Source of the DNA: Acephala macrosclerotiorum
Lineage: Eukaryota > Ascomycota > Leotiomycetes > Helotiales > Mollisiaceae
Length of the DNA: 64,000 bases
Direction of reading: 5' to 3'
NCBI GenBank assembly: GCA_014904845.1
Contig: MU119439.1
Span: 1-64,000 of the forward strand
A program made the position numbers and the translations under genes. Under the pieces are notes generated by a model, which was not told the origin of the DNA, made no database searches, and saw only the letters and a program-made list of their open reading frames with translations. Shown in pieces: positions 23,001 to 35,080 of the stretch (the first letter of the stretch is position 1; each line of letters opens with the position of its first letter).

Positions 23001-26000
23001 ATATTTGTTTTATTAATCGAAAATTAATAAACTATAAAAATCGTTAATAAAAAATTATTAATAAAACGACGATTTTTAATACGTATTTAATATCGTATTG
23101 AAAAAAAATTATAAAAATTTTTAAAAATATAATTTATATTACGATTATTAACGAATTAAAAAATTTTTATTAATTTTTAATTTAAAAAAATTATTAAAAT
23201 AAAATTATTATTATTAATTATTGCAATTTAAAATATTTTAAAAATTTCGATTATATTATTATTTTATTAAAGTTTTTATTAATAATATAATCGTTTTTTT
23301 AAAAACGTTAAAAAATTACTTTTAATATTTATATAAAATATTTATTTTATTCGTAAAAATATATTTATATTTGTTTTTATTAAAAAATTTTTTAAAATAT
23401 TTATCGATTTATTTTTTTGATTATCGTATAAACGAATTTGAAATATTTACAATTAAAAAACAAATAATAACAATTAAAAAATTTTAAAAATATATTTAAA
23501 AATAATAAATTAATTTCAATTTTATATATCGTTTTACGTACAAATATCGAAATTATTATAATAATATAAAATATAAATATTTATACAAAAAACATAAAAA
23601 AATTATAAAAAAAATTCAAAAAAAAAATTTTTATACGCGTATTATATAAAAATTTACGAATCAAAAAAAAGTATTATAAAAAAATTTTTAAATTTATTTA
23701 TTAAATAAATGTATATTAATTTATTAGAATTTAAATAAATCGCTTTTTTTTAAAAGCGATATTTTTAAAAACGATTTTAAAATTATAATTTTTTATTTTA
23801 AAAAAAAATTTATTTTAATTTATTAGTTTTTATAATTTAATTCGTATTATTTTATTAAACTCGAAATAATATATTTAATATATATTTATAAAAAATTTCA
23901 AATTATAATTTAAAATAATAAACGTTTTATTTAAATTTTAATAAATTATTTATTTTTAACGTTATTAAAATTAATATAAAATTTATTATAATTTTCGAAT
24001 ATTTCTTTTAATTTAATCTCGAAATAAAATACATTTTTAAAAAATCAAATATTGTATTAAATATTTTAAATAAATTTAAAATTATTTTTTTAAAATTATT
24101 TTTTAAAAATAATACTTTAAATAATTTTTATTTATTCTCGAAAATTATTATTAATTCAAAATACAAATTACAATTTACAAAAAATTATATTAAAAATCGT
24201 TATTTTTATAGAACTTTGAAATTTTTCGATTAAAAAATAAATAAATTAATTTTTTGAAAATTTTAAATTAATAATTTTTTTTTTCTTACAAAATAATTTA
24301 TTATTTTATATTTTTTATAAAGACTTTAATCGTTTTTATATTTCGAAAATTATATTTTACGACGTTTTTTTGAAAATTCACGATAAATACTATTTCGATT
24401 TTAAAAAAATAAAATAAAAATTATCGAATTTCGCGATTTATAAATTAATAAAAAAATTAATCGAATATTTAATTTATTATTTAAATTGTTTTTATAATAA
24501 AACTTTGCAATTTTTAATATACGATTTTTTACAATTAATTTATATCGAATTAAATTTTTTTATAGTAATTATAATTAATTTTATTTTTGATTTTTTAATC
24601 GTAAAAATAATAATTTTATAAAAAATTAAAAATTTCGATTTTTTAAAAAAAAACTATTTATTTTAAAATATATTATATATATAATCGAAAATTAAATTAA
24701 AATTCTAATTATAATATTCGTATTTTATAATTAAAAAATATTAAATAATATTATTTTTAATCGAAATAAATAATTCGTTTTCGAATTTTAATAAATTATT
24801 TTTAAATTTATAAATATAAAACTACGAATATTTATTATTTAATATTTACAAATAAATTATATAAAAAATCACAATCGATTTTTATTATTTTATTATATTA
24901 AATTACTATTAATAATATATTTATAGTAATTATTATCGATTGTAAAACGAATACAATTTTATTATTTTTATATAAATTAAACTTTTTTAATATTTTTAAA
25001 ATTATTCGAAAATTTTATTAATAAAACGTATAATTAATTATTGATTTTATCGTTATATTTATTAAAAAACAATACGATTTTAAATATAAACTACTTACAA
25101 TAAATATCAACGATTTAATATATATTAAATTTTATAAAAATTACAAATTTTTAAATTATTTAAATTCAAAACTAATAAAATAATAAATTGATTTTTTTTT
25201 ATTAAAAAACGTATTAATTATTTTTATCGTTTATTTATATTTCGTATTAAAAAACAAAAATTTATATAATAAATTAAAATCAAATACTATAAAATCAATT
25301 AACGTCGATTTAAATAACGAATATAATAATAATTAAAAATTTAAAAACGCAATTAAATTTATTTAAAAATACGAAATTCATATATTAAAATTTTTAACTC
25401 GAATTTATATACGTACTCGTTTAAAAAATTAATTTCGAATTTAATAATAAAAAATTAAATAATTATATAAATCTCGAAATTATTTTAAAAAAACAATCAA
25501 TTCAAAAAAATTTATATAATTTTAATCGATTAAAAAATTTTATTTTTAAATTTATTATATTTATTTTATTTATTAATATAATTTCGTTTATTTATAATTT
25601 ATTTATTTTAATTTCTTTTTATATAATATTTTTATTTTTAATAATTATAATAATTTAATTTTAGTAATAATAATAATAATTTTTAAAACAAAAATTATTT
25701 AATTTTATTATACGTTTTATTTTTACAAAATAATATATAACGTTTAATAACGACGATTTTAATATTTATAAATTTTTAATTTTCGATATAAATTTTATTA
25801 AACACGAAAAAAATTTATTTATTTTCAACGTATAAAAACGATATATTTTATCGTTTTTATTAAACGACGAATTAAATAATATTATTTATTATTTAATTTT
25901 TTTCAATTTAATTTCAAACAAAAATAATAAATTCGTTTTTAATTACGAAATATTTTACGAGTTTTATTATAAATACAAAATAAATTTTTTAAAAATTTTA

Positions 26001-28285
26001 TTATTATTTATATTCAATTTTTCAATTTTTTTATCAAATTTTAAAAATATTTTATTAATTTTTTTAATAATTTTATTAGTTTTTTTATTTAAATCTAATA
26101 ATATTTTATTAAATTTTTTTACAATATATTAATTTTTTCAAATATATATAAAAAGAATTTTTCAAATTTTTTTAATAAAAAAATACAAATTTAATATTTC
26201 AATTTTTTAAATTTTTCAATTAAAAAACAATAAAAATTTTCAAAAAATCAATAAAATATATTTTTTTTTTATACAAAGAAATATCGAATTATTTATCGAA
26301 AAAATTTTAATAATAAATTATTTATTCAATTTCAAATCGATAAATTTTATATTAAATATAATAATTTTTTTAATAATTTAAAATTTTTTATCGAACGATT
26401 ATTTATTAAATTTATTTTAAATTTAAACAATTTTTATATTTATTTGTTTATTTAATAAATTAAAAACGAATTCGAACGTTTAATTTTAATTTTGTAATTA
26501 TTAATATAAAATTTTATTTTAATCGAATTAATTTTATTTCGATCAAATATTAATAAAAATTTTAAAATAATAAAACGAATACAAAAAATAAAAATAAAAA
26601 TAATTCGAAAATTGAACTATAAAATATATTTAATAATAATTTAATTAATTGAAATTATAAACAATATATTAATAAATTTATTAAAATTAATAAACGTTTT
26701 AATAATAAAATTTTTAATATTTAAAAATACGAAATTAATTACTAAAATTAATATTAAAAATTATAATTTTTTATTACAATTCGTAAAAAACTTTTTTTAA
26801 ATTATATTAAAAATAATACAAAATATAAATTTAAAAAAAATATTGAAAATAATACAAACGAATTATTTCGTTTTATAAAACAATTTAAAATCGAATAATA
26901 TTTATCGTTTAAAAACTCGATAAAATTGATTTTCTATTATTAATTTTATTATTTCTAAAAATTAAACGTTATAACGATTAATAATAACGAGTTCAACGTT
27001 TTAAAAAAAATTAAAAAAATTTCTAAGATTCGTATACAAATTATATTAATTATTACAATAAATTACACGATAATTAATTTAAATATTTTACGATTTTTAT
27101 TAATTTTTAGTATTTTTATTAAAATAAAATAAAATCGATCAAAAATATTTGAAATAAACGCAATAAATATTAATAAAAAAATCGAAAACGAAAATTTAAA
27201 AATTAATAAAATTATTATTCTTAGAAAATATAATTTATTTCTCGATATAAATATTATAAAAACTAGCGATTTAAATTAATTATACAAATATCAAAAAATA
27301 CTATAAAATTTACTAGTAAATATTTTTAATATCAAAATTTAAAAAAAATAAAAATTAATTATCGAATATATCGAGAAATTTATTCTAAAAAAAATAATAT
27401 TTTAAAAATCTCAAAAAAATTTATTCGATTTTATTTCGAACGAAATATTAATTAAAATAAAAAATTTAATTAAAATAATTAATAAAATTTCAAAAATACG
27501 ATTTTATTGTTTTTAAAATATAAAAAATTAATAAAAATCGTAATTTGAAAAATATTTTAATTTTAAAATTTTAAAATATATCGAAAAAATTGTAAATATA
27601 TTTATATAAAATATTTTATTATTAAATTTATAAACGAATTATATTTTACAAATATTTATTTTAAAATATAATAAAATAAAAAATTTAATAATAAATCAAT
27701 TTTTTTTTTTATAAAACAATTATAATATTATAAAATAATTTTCAATTTATAAATAATTAAATTAATTTTTATTATTTATTTCAATAATATATTATTTTTA
27801 AATTAATTTCAAAAAAAAAAATCAATTTCAATATATAATAATATTATTTATTTTTTAAATATATTAAATTCGATTATATTATATAAATATTAAATATATT
27901 TAACGTTAATAAATTTTATACGTTTTATTATTATATTAATATTAAAATTTTATCGATAAATTAATATAAAAAAAAATATAAAAATTGTTAATAAAACGAC
28001 AAAAAATTAATTAAAAAATAAAAATTTTATAATTACGAAAATAAAAAATTAATATTAAAATTATTAAAAAAAAAAATTAAAATAATTTTTTTTTAATTTT
28101 TTTTTATAATATAAATTATATACGTGAAATATTTTTTATTTTTACAAAAAAACGAAAAATATAATTACGAATTTACAATTATTTCAAATTTTAAATAAAA
28201 AAAAAAAAAAAATTTTATAAAGTTTTTTTAATCTTATAAAAACGTAAAAAATTTTCAAAAAACGATATTTTATTATATAAAAAAA

Positions 28286-28403
28286 TTTAAAATCAAATAA
28301 TACAATTTAATTTAATTTAATATAATTTATTGAATTTAATTTTTATATCGTAATTTTATAAAATAAATTATTTTTTATTATATATATTATTTTTTCAATA
28401 GAT
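28286..28403. repeat. Probable right LTR, 3' portion (direct-repeat partner of 19915-20036)
   Basis: Direct repeat of the left copy, ending TTTTTTCAATA where the left copy has TTTTCAACA (a C/T transition). The pair brackets AT-rich DNA of retrotransposon size and lies wholly between the arms of the terminal-inverted-repeat element. Confidence 0.55.
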
Positions 28404-28734
28404 TTTAAATTTAATTAAATTATTTTAAAAATCGAAAAAATCAATTTATAAATTAAAAAATAATTATAATAAAAAATTAAAAATATTAAATATTAAATTA
28501 TTTAATATATTTTTAATTTAATTATATAATTAAATTAATTTTAATTTAAAATGATAATATTATTTTATAAATATTTTATTTTTAAATAAAGCTTTATAAA
28601 GCTTTATAAGTAAAAGACTAAAAATAGAACTCTATCCATAGAAAACTCTTAAAAAAAACTCTATCCAAACCCACTCTATGGGATGGGATAGAAATGGGAC
28701 TCCACACTCCATGGTTTTTTTTGCGAGCAGCTTA

Positions 28735-28742
28735 GTCGCAGA
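28735..28742. other. Target-site duplication, right copy (GTCGCAGA)
   Basis: Second copy of the 8-bp duplication flanking the element. It lies within the HET reading frame (GEFCD on the minus strand). Confidence 0.75.
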
Positions 28743-29985
28743 ATTCACCCACATGCCACCCTATTTTGTAATACTGTTGATATTTCCGCCTCTCAAACAG
28801 ATGATTGCCCTCGCCAAGTGACCAGACTTCGTTGACTTTGCTCACTACCCCCTGGCCATGTGTCGCTCCGGAAGCTTTGAAATGGCCCACATGCAAAATA
28901 GTGATATGCGTGCCGCCCATGTCGGGACTGGGAGCTCAAGATGATATCTCTCGCTGAGAACCAGAAATCCCATGCGCGTAGGAGAGGATTGTCAAAGCTA
29001 GAGAAGTGGTGAGGATCCATATTGCGAATTTAGTGAACGTCTCTTTGGGCTTTAGACTGTAGTCAGCTCGGAAACCACAATCAGCCACAATACATAGCAG
29101 AGCATATAGTCTGTCTCTTGGGTCTGTGTATTCATAGCCTTCTGTATGGCGAAGAAGTTCAAGAATTTCGAGGGTTTGATCTTGACCTGGCTTTTTCGCC
29201 GGATCCTTGACCCTGCTTCGAATAATCCCGATGTTAGTGAGGTTACAGAATGCGTGCATATTGAATATGCCCTGATTTGTATTAAGCTCTCCAAGATCAC
29301 TCATTGCTAGCATCACTTCTATAAATTGCTCCATAGGAATGGTTTTGGCGCCGAAGATCAGTTCTGCCTTCCGTGCTAGGGCAGCCTCCTGCACCACCCA
29401 TAATCAGTTAAACCAGGGTTTGTCGAATACAGGGGCGACTGCATCCATGAAATTGATGACCCAGGATTCAAAGTGGTTTTCGTGAATATGATCTGCCATG
29501 CATATGCGGCGACGAAGCTGTTGCGTTGTGCGACGACAGTCATTCTGGAGGGTGTGTACCCGCGAGGCGTAATTGAACGCTACCTCCGCATTGTGATGCT
29601 CGTCTTCTCCTATCCAAACTAAAGTCTGTTTTGCCTCAGAATATAACTTTCCCATCAGGGACAATTACAAACTCTTTTCCAAGGCATCCCCTTGGTTAAT
29701 GCAAATAGCATCAACCAAGATGGATCTTTCCTTGTCTTCATGACGAAGATAGGCAAGAGCAATAAAGAGGCTCTCGGTGATTCGAATAGATTTTCCCTCG
29801 CAAAGAGCTTCTCTCGGTTTAGACGAATCTCCCCAAACGTATGATAAAGCTTCGAATACTGGATTCTCTGACAAAAGAACATACTTTAACCAGCAATGTA
29901 TTTGAGCCGAGCCTGCTCTAGGTGCGAGAACGAGAAGGCGAATTTCTTGCGGATTTTGCAGCGTTGTGTAATGATGAGCTTGCAT
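28735..29985 (-). pseudogene. HET-domain (heterokaryon incompatibility) protein, N-terminal part, three in-frame stops
   Basis: The HET domain (PF06985) mediates non-self recognition and cell death on hyphal fusion in filamentous ascomycetes. Reading minus from ATG 29985, the motifs appear in order: ALSYVWGD (residues 46-53), IRITESLFIALAYLR, VDAICINQGD (about 92-100), MGKLYSEAKQTLVWIGEDEH, FDKPWFN, WVVQEAALAR and YTDPRDRLYALL. The frame never shifts, but three stops interrupt it. TAA at 29667-29665 replaces the conserved Gln of the QVxxM motif, consistent with CAA to TAA. TGA at 29406-29404 replaces the conserved Arg before WVVQE. TGA also occurs at 28938-28936. The gene then runs into the mobile element, and its 3' part resumes at 19109. 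The pattern fits insertion plus C-to-T mutation. Confidence 0.85.
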
Positions 29986-30199
29986 TTCGGCTATATGGGT
30001 AGGTAATTTCGATCACGTATCAGAGGAAAGGCTCTCAGGAACAGCAAATGCACGTCTATATTGAACAAAATGGTAAGATTATCCGCTAGTACCGTGAGGG
30101 AAGAGCTATAGGAGGAGGGAAAAGGGTGGCCGGTTAGATGAAAGAGAGCGACAAAGGCAGGACTTAGGAGGTCATTGATAGTAGCAGGCTGGAAGGAAA
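29986..30199. other. 5' flank of the HET gene
   Basis: Short spacer with no frame of note. It presumably held the HET promoter. Confidence 0.3.
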
Positions 30200-30561
30200 G
30201 AACAGATTCGATTTCTTATTTGAGGGCTCCTGAGGCTCGGCAAGAGGGACTCCGGAATGATGGCAAGAAAATGATTGCACTGGGGGAAGAATTAAGGATA
30301 AAATGGACAGTCTCTACAATCTTCATTAATATTGAAGTAGCGGTGAAGGTCTTAGACCCCGCACGAGTATTTAAGACAATGCCTAAAAACCATGCAGCAC
30401 CTTCAATAGGATGCTGGCTCTCGAGCGCCACTACATGCACTCGACGACCATTCGGATCTGTTGACGTCGTAGCCTCCTCGCCGAACGGCAAGCTGCTGGC
30501 CTCGGCTCCAGCATTTTCCGACGAGACCCAAGTTATAGGACGACAGCAGTGTGCCAAGTAA
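30200..30561 (+). pseudogene. WD40-repeat relic (NACHT/WD40-type), broken
   Basis: The plus strand encodes VDVVASSPNGKLLASA at about 30457-30505, close to the WD40 pattern VxxVAFSPxGKLLASAS. In another frame just upstream, LERHY resembles the LEGH that precedes it in NWD proteins. A trailing DETQVIG is followed by loss of the expected RLWD. Only about one repeat is visible and frames change, so this is a fragment at best. Fungal NWD genes often lie near HET genes and take part in the same recognition system, which fits the position. The assignment rests on one motif. Confidence 0.4.
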
Positions 30562-30622
30562 AGGCACCCCAGTCTAGTCGACGAATGAGTGAAATCAGAT
30601 CAAGCATTGATTGTTGGTAAAG

Positions 30623-30674
30623 GTCAATGCCAGTCAGTGCCAGTCAGTGCCAGTCAGTGCCAGTCAGTGCCAGA
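30623..30674. repeat. 10-bp tandem repeat (CAGTCAGTGC)
   Basis: Four perfect copies at 30631-30670, with degenerate part-copies on each side (GTCAATGC before, CAGAAG after). Short minisatellite with no known role. Confidence 0.85.
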
Positions 30675-32245
30675 AGAGGCTGCTTGCCGACGGTCGAGGT
30701 TAGCGCGGCTATTCGGCCCCTTTCTTCCTCTAATGGTGGGAAATAAGAGGATGGAGGAAGCTCCCTATAATTGTCCCAGTGAAGGCCATTAGCACCAATT
30801 CATTCTTAGATTCCCCATACAAGAAAAGCAAACCTTGTAATTAATAACTTCACAACGCAATATGCCGTTTCAATAAAAATTTTTTAACGAGATTGGGCGC
30901 AAATTAGATGCGCCTATTTGGCTTCTTACGAATTGTTTTATCTACGATCTTGCGAAAATTATCGCAAAAATGGCCATATTGCCAATGTACACAGTAATTC
31001 TTAGATATGTTCCGAGCGGTGACCCTCGGAAAATCGAGGTCAAAACCTGAAGGTTCCACGCCATTTCGCTCGGAATCGATCAAGATATAAGCACAAAGCA
31101 TCAACCCACAGAATTCTATCCCCGTGATCGTAGCGAATATCCTCTAATGCCATAGCAAGATTCGCCATTACAGAAATAATCGTTCCCTCGAGCAAAATAT
31201 TATTTCGCTTTTAAGCATCCCCAGGTGTAGGATAGTGCCTCGTATGAGTAATCATGGTTCAAGGATGCATGGACGATTCCGCATGATGTTAGCCCAGGCG
31301 TGGATCGATCGTGTAGGCGGAGCAGTCAAATAGCTGTCGAGGTCGTGTCTATTGGCGCATACTTGAAAGGCTGGCTGACCATATCTAGATCTTGAAGATC
31401 GAGGTGAGAGTTGACGAGAAAAGCACTAAAGTGAAGGTTTCGGGGTGCGGGGTGGGTTTCAGGGGCTCGCTTGTAGTGCGTCGCCCCTGCCACTCACTAG
31501 TCCAGCCCAGCCTCGAAGCCCAGAAGAAAACAAAAGCCATCGGCGCCCCTCTCTTTTCTCTTCATCAATTCAGTTGATCTATCAAGGCCGACAATCAAGA
31601 AAACCTCTTCACAGTTAATATCACATGTATGCTCCTCTACCTGCATAACGATTATGCCAATATGGCGAGGTGCCAATGCATTGTTGCAGCTGCAGTCCCT
31701 TGCCCAGGCTATGCTGTTTTCAGCTCACCAACCAGCTGCAATCCTCAGAGCGTTCTGCCAATCCTGCACTGCTTTGATATCGCACTGCGTTCTGCCTACC
31801 ATCGAGTTTCATGGTGTACACTCGGTGTGAGCTTTTGCCTTCTCTGCAGCCATCAGCTGACAATCCATTGGTACACGGTGTCGAAGGCCCTGCATAATCG
31901 CTCGAAAAGGCTGCAGGCAGACACCACGATTTCAAGGCAGACGCGGGCAAAATTGTTCGCGAACCATTTGGGGGCCAAACATCAACCAATGGGGAGGATT
32001 TCGAGGATGTAGAACCATGCAAAGATGGGGAAGCTGCATGTAGGTTCACGGCTTCAGAGCTGCCCCGCTCTGCAGCCTTACGTGGAAGTGCTGGCAATGT
32101 GAGCTCGAAGCTATATGGGAGAAACTCTCGGATCTCTCTAGAATAAAACGTTGCGGTTCTTGAGTCACTCTTCCTCTCTCTTCACTATAAAGACCACAGA
32201 GTCGACAGTTGGAAAGTCATCTCTGGTCCCAGAACCTCCTAATTC
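30675..32245. other. Intergenic region upstream of the AAA ATPase
   Basis: No convincing gene. The 30840-31200 part is AT-leaning, with one small minus-strand frame (31104-30904, 66 residues) that I do not recognise. A CTATAAAG sequence at about 32180, preceded by pyrimidine-rich sequence, could serve the ATPase promoter. Confidence 0.35.
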
Positions 32246-34384
32246 ATGGCAAAGACTGTCCCTTCGCTTCCACACGCCCAAGACAACGAAGACTCCGACA
32301 TCGAAGCTGACGAGTCTCCCCTCGTTGTTGACACAGCACCAAGCACTACCGAAATGAGTCCTCCACCACCCATCGCCATTCCTCAGGTTGAGCCTGGTAC
32401 CATCTGTGAAATCAAAGATGTCTACAAAGGCAAAGCCAGCTGTCCCTGCTGCATCACCTGGTCCGCTGAACCTCAGAAGAAGATCACTACTGCTACCGCA
32501 ACTGACACTTCTGGATATGCCATCCTCGCTCGTCAGACCGAGGGACATGGAGATTTTGGTCGAGAGCTGAAGCTTCACTCGATGGTCATCCAGTCCGATC
32601 TCATCAAAGAAGTTCTCAACGAAGTCCTTAAGGGATACCCTGGAATCACGACCGGACTCGAGCATCTCACTGTCGAGGCTCCCTTCGCAGCTTTCTATCA
32701 TCGCTGGGCTGAGCTCACCGAGGCTTATGAGGCTTCTGCCGGTAAGACTCGGGAGCATCTGAAGCTCCTTATCACCCTCCTCGAGGTAGAATTCGAAGGC
32801 ATGCACAAGATGGTCGCCGACCTCCTCAAGAACGGCGTCATCGAGTACAAGTACATCTGGGCCGTCTTCCAACCGGGCGAGCACATCTACACCACCACCC
32901 AAGGCCAAGATGCCGTCATGCTCTTGGAAAGCGGGCTTCCCTACGATGAGACTCAATACGGCGGAAACAGAGGCTGGCTCCTTAGCGCCAAACACATCGA
33001 CTACAACGGCTCCATGACCGGCTTCGGAACCACCAAGATCAAAATCCAAGAATTCAAAGGCACGCTTGCCCTCACTGAACTAGATGCCATCCCCTTCGAC
33101 CAACGCCCCGACCAAAAAGAACTCGTTTCCACCCTCGTCAAACGCGGTCGTCGCTTCGCGTCCCTCCGAACAGCCACCTTCCAAGAATACAGCGGGAAAG
33201 CAGTCCACAAAGAAGAGAGCAGTTTCGAAGGCCTCGATACCCAAGTCAACGGTCGAGTAATGGTCGATCCATTTGCATACTTCCAATTCAATCGCTACGA
33301 TCAACTGGGTCTCCGTCCATTGACGGCCCCTCCTCCAATCATCGAAACAATTGGCTACGTCCCGCATCGAGGACCACCACCTCCTCCTCCTCCACATGGA
33401 TTTCCCGGCGGTCCGCCACCGCATATCATTCATCGTCCACCTCCACCTCCCCCCTGCCGCTACGACGACGACGGAAACCCAATCATACAAAAGAAACAAC
33501 GACCAGATGAATCCGAGCTCGCTGAGTTGAAGGATGAAGACCTCCTAATCTGCGTCCCCTTCGTCCGCGGCTACTCCTTCAAATCCAAAGAATGGGTATA
33601 CCTAAACATCGACAACCTCCGGCCCGTTCACTGGACCGAAGATCTATTCTCGAACCTCGTCTTACCCACCGAAGAAAAGGACTTGCTTCTAGCACTAGCG
33701 AAATCCCATTCTAGATCAACATCACATTTCGACGATTTCGTCATCGGGAAAGGGAAGGGCATGATTGTTCTTCTAGATGGACCGCCGGGAGTGGGCAAGA
33801 CGTTGACGGCGGAGAGTGTGGCAGAGGAGATGAGGGCTCCGTTGTACACCATGTCAGCCGGTGAACTCGGCACACAAGCTGATTGTGTAGAGGAGAAGTT
33901 GGGAAATATTTTGGAGATGGCTACGATGTGGAACGCGATCCTCTTGATTGACGAAGCGGACATCTTTTTGGAACAACGCGGCACCGGAGAACTGGAACGC
34001 AACGAACTGGTTGCTATCTTTTTGCGACATCTTGAATACTTCAAGGGTGTGATGATCCTCACCACCAACCGTATCGAAACCATGGACTTAGCATTCGATT
34101 CTCGGGTCGACATACGACTCCACTACCCCGCATTAGACGCTCAGGCTCGTCGTTCAGTATGGCTCAACTTTGTGAGGAAGTCGGCGAGCATTGATGAGGA
34201 TGGCGTTGAGAACGGCGGATTCTCGGACGATGAACTTGATCAGTTAGCACGGCTTGAGCTGAATGGGCGCCAAATCAAGAGTGCGATGAAAACCGCTCAC
34301 TTGCTGGCGAGTGGGAAGGAGGAGGTTACTAGGTTTGAGCATGTGAGGACCGTGCTGAGGATTACTAGGGGCCAGATCGTGTAG
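32246..34384 (+). CDS. AAA+ ATPase with N-terminal DUF7025-like region and proline-rich linker
   Basis: An intact single-exon frame of 712 residues. The N-terminal half (about 100-340) resembles the conserved region found ahead of the ATPase in many fungal AAA proteins (YKYIWAVFQPGEHIYT and the following helices). A proline-rich segment follows (about 372-405, including GPPPPPPPHGFPGG and RPPPPPPC). The AAA core has Walker A GPPGVGKT (about 512-519), Walker B ILLIDEAD (about 565-572), a sensor region MILTTNR, and an arginine-rich end. ATP-driven remodelling of proteins is expected; substrate and compartment are unknown. There are no lesions and codon use is normal. It converges with the MscS gene downstream. 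The ATG at 32246 is the first in the open frame. Closest family members are annotated only as AAA-family ATPase. Confidence 0.9.
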   Translation: MAKTVPSLPHAQDNEDSDIEADESPLVVDTAPSTTEMSPPPPIAIPQVEPGTICEIKDVYKGKASCPCCITWSAEPQKKITTATATDTSGYAILARQTEGHGDFGRELKLHSMVIQSDLIKEVLNEVLKGYPGITTGLEHLTVEAPFAAFYHRWAELTEAYEASAGKTREHLKLLITLLEVEFEGMHKMVADLLKNGVIEYKYIWAVFQPGEHIYTTTQGQDAVMLLESGLPYDETQYGGNRGWLLSAKHIDYNGSMTGFGTTKIKIQEFKGTLALTELDAIPFDQRPDQKELVSTLVKRGRRFASLRTATFQEYSGKAVHKEESSFEGLDTQVNGRVMVDPFAYFQFNRYDQLGLRPLTAPPPIIETIGYVPHRGPPPPPPPHGFPGGPPPHIIHRPPPPPPCRYDDDGNPIIQKKQRPDESELAELKDEDLLICVPFVRGYSFKSKEWVYLNIDNLRPVHWTEDLFSNLVLPTEEKDLLLALAKSHSRSTSHFDDFVIGKGKGMIVLLDGPPGVGKTLTAESVAEEMRAPLYTMSAGELGTQADCVEEKLGNILEMATMWNAILLIDEADIFLEQRGTGELERNELVAIFLRHLEYFKGVMILTTNRIETMDLAFDSRVDIRLHYPALDAQARRSVWLNFVRKSASIDEDGVENGGFSDDELDQLARLELNGRQIKSAMKTAHLLASGKEEVTRFEHVRTVLRITRGQIV

Positions 34385-35080
34385 GCATTGGGCCTGCCGA
34401 GGTGTGCTTTGATCGGTGTTGGTTGGAGTGGAGAAGATGGAGTTGAGTGCTTGGGATGGGATAACTTTGGTGCCTAAATAGCCAGCTCTCTGAACATCCC
34501 ATAGAAATTGATTTACGATCGAATGAAAGCTTGAATCCAAGATGGACATCCCGCACCTGGTGTTGACCTTCGAGCATTTTCTTGAACAGTCACGTGGAGA
34601 ATGATGGTGACGAAGTAAAAACATTCCCGTGCTCTTGCTCGTCCGATCAGAGTGCCAACGAATCAAGGCTCCCAATTTTGAAGAAAAGGCACGGTCTGTC
34701 TCTGGAATTCGTACTCTTCTTGGTGGGAGGGCGTCTGCAGAAATGCCGTTTCTTTTGGCCCCCAAATTTGTGGCTCATTGGAGGGCGAAAAGTCTTGAGG
34801 AACACAGCCACATGCAAGAATAAGACCTGAAAAGTCTTGTTGAGTGTATAGAGGAAGGGGGTGGAAAATTGTACACTAACAATTACTCCTCTAAATGCCG
34901 CTCCTGCAAGCCCATGCTCTAATTCTATATCTATCATCGAATCTATAATGCACTGTCCGGTGCTGTCCTGTCCTTCCTCTATATGTTGCCTGGTATCATT
35001 TCCCCATGTTTAGAACTCCCGCTAAATCAAATGCCCACCATACTTGTCCACAATGTGCTCAGATCAAAGTGAGGAATGAC
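34385..35080. other. Convergent intergenic spacer
   Basis: Lies between the 3' ends of the AAA ATPase (+) and the MscS channel (-) and must contain both terminators. Small frames present are not recognisable. Confidence 0.4.

Larger units (their letters stand above)
19110..28734. mobile_element. hAT-like terminal-inverted-repeat element, hypermutated, about 9.6 kb, probably with nested LTR element
   Basis: The left end begins TAGGCTGCTCGTAAGAG. The reverse complement of the right end begins TAAGCTGCTCGCAAAAA. The differences are transitions. Matching inverted sequence recurs inside, at 19397-19455 versus the complement of 28505-28564. Both ends also carry GGATAGAGTT and CTTATAAAGC at similar spacing (19133-19178; 28600-28643). 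The 8-bp duplication GTCGCAGA flanks the unit. Between the arms the sequence is AT-rich, residual C lies mostly in CpG, and no coding frame survives. A direct-repeat pair inside suggests a retrotransposon inserted into the DNA element. The hAT assignment rests on duplication length; transposase cannot be read. Confidence 0.7.

Noticed and set aside
32165..33049. 294-codon open frame on the minus strand
   Set aside because: Lies antisense to the AAA ATPase, which has clear Walker motifs on the plus strand; composition mirrors that gene.
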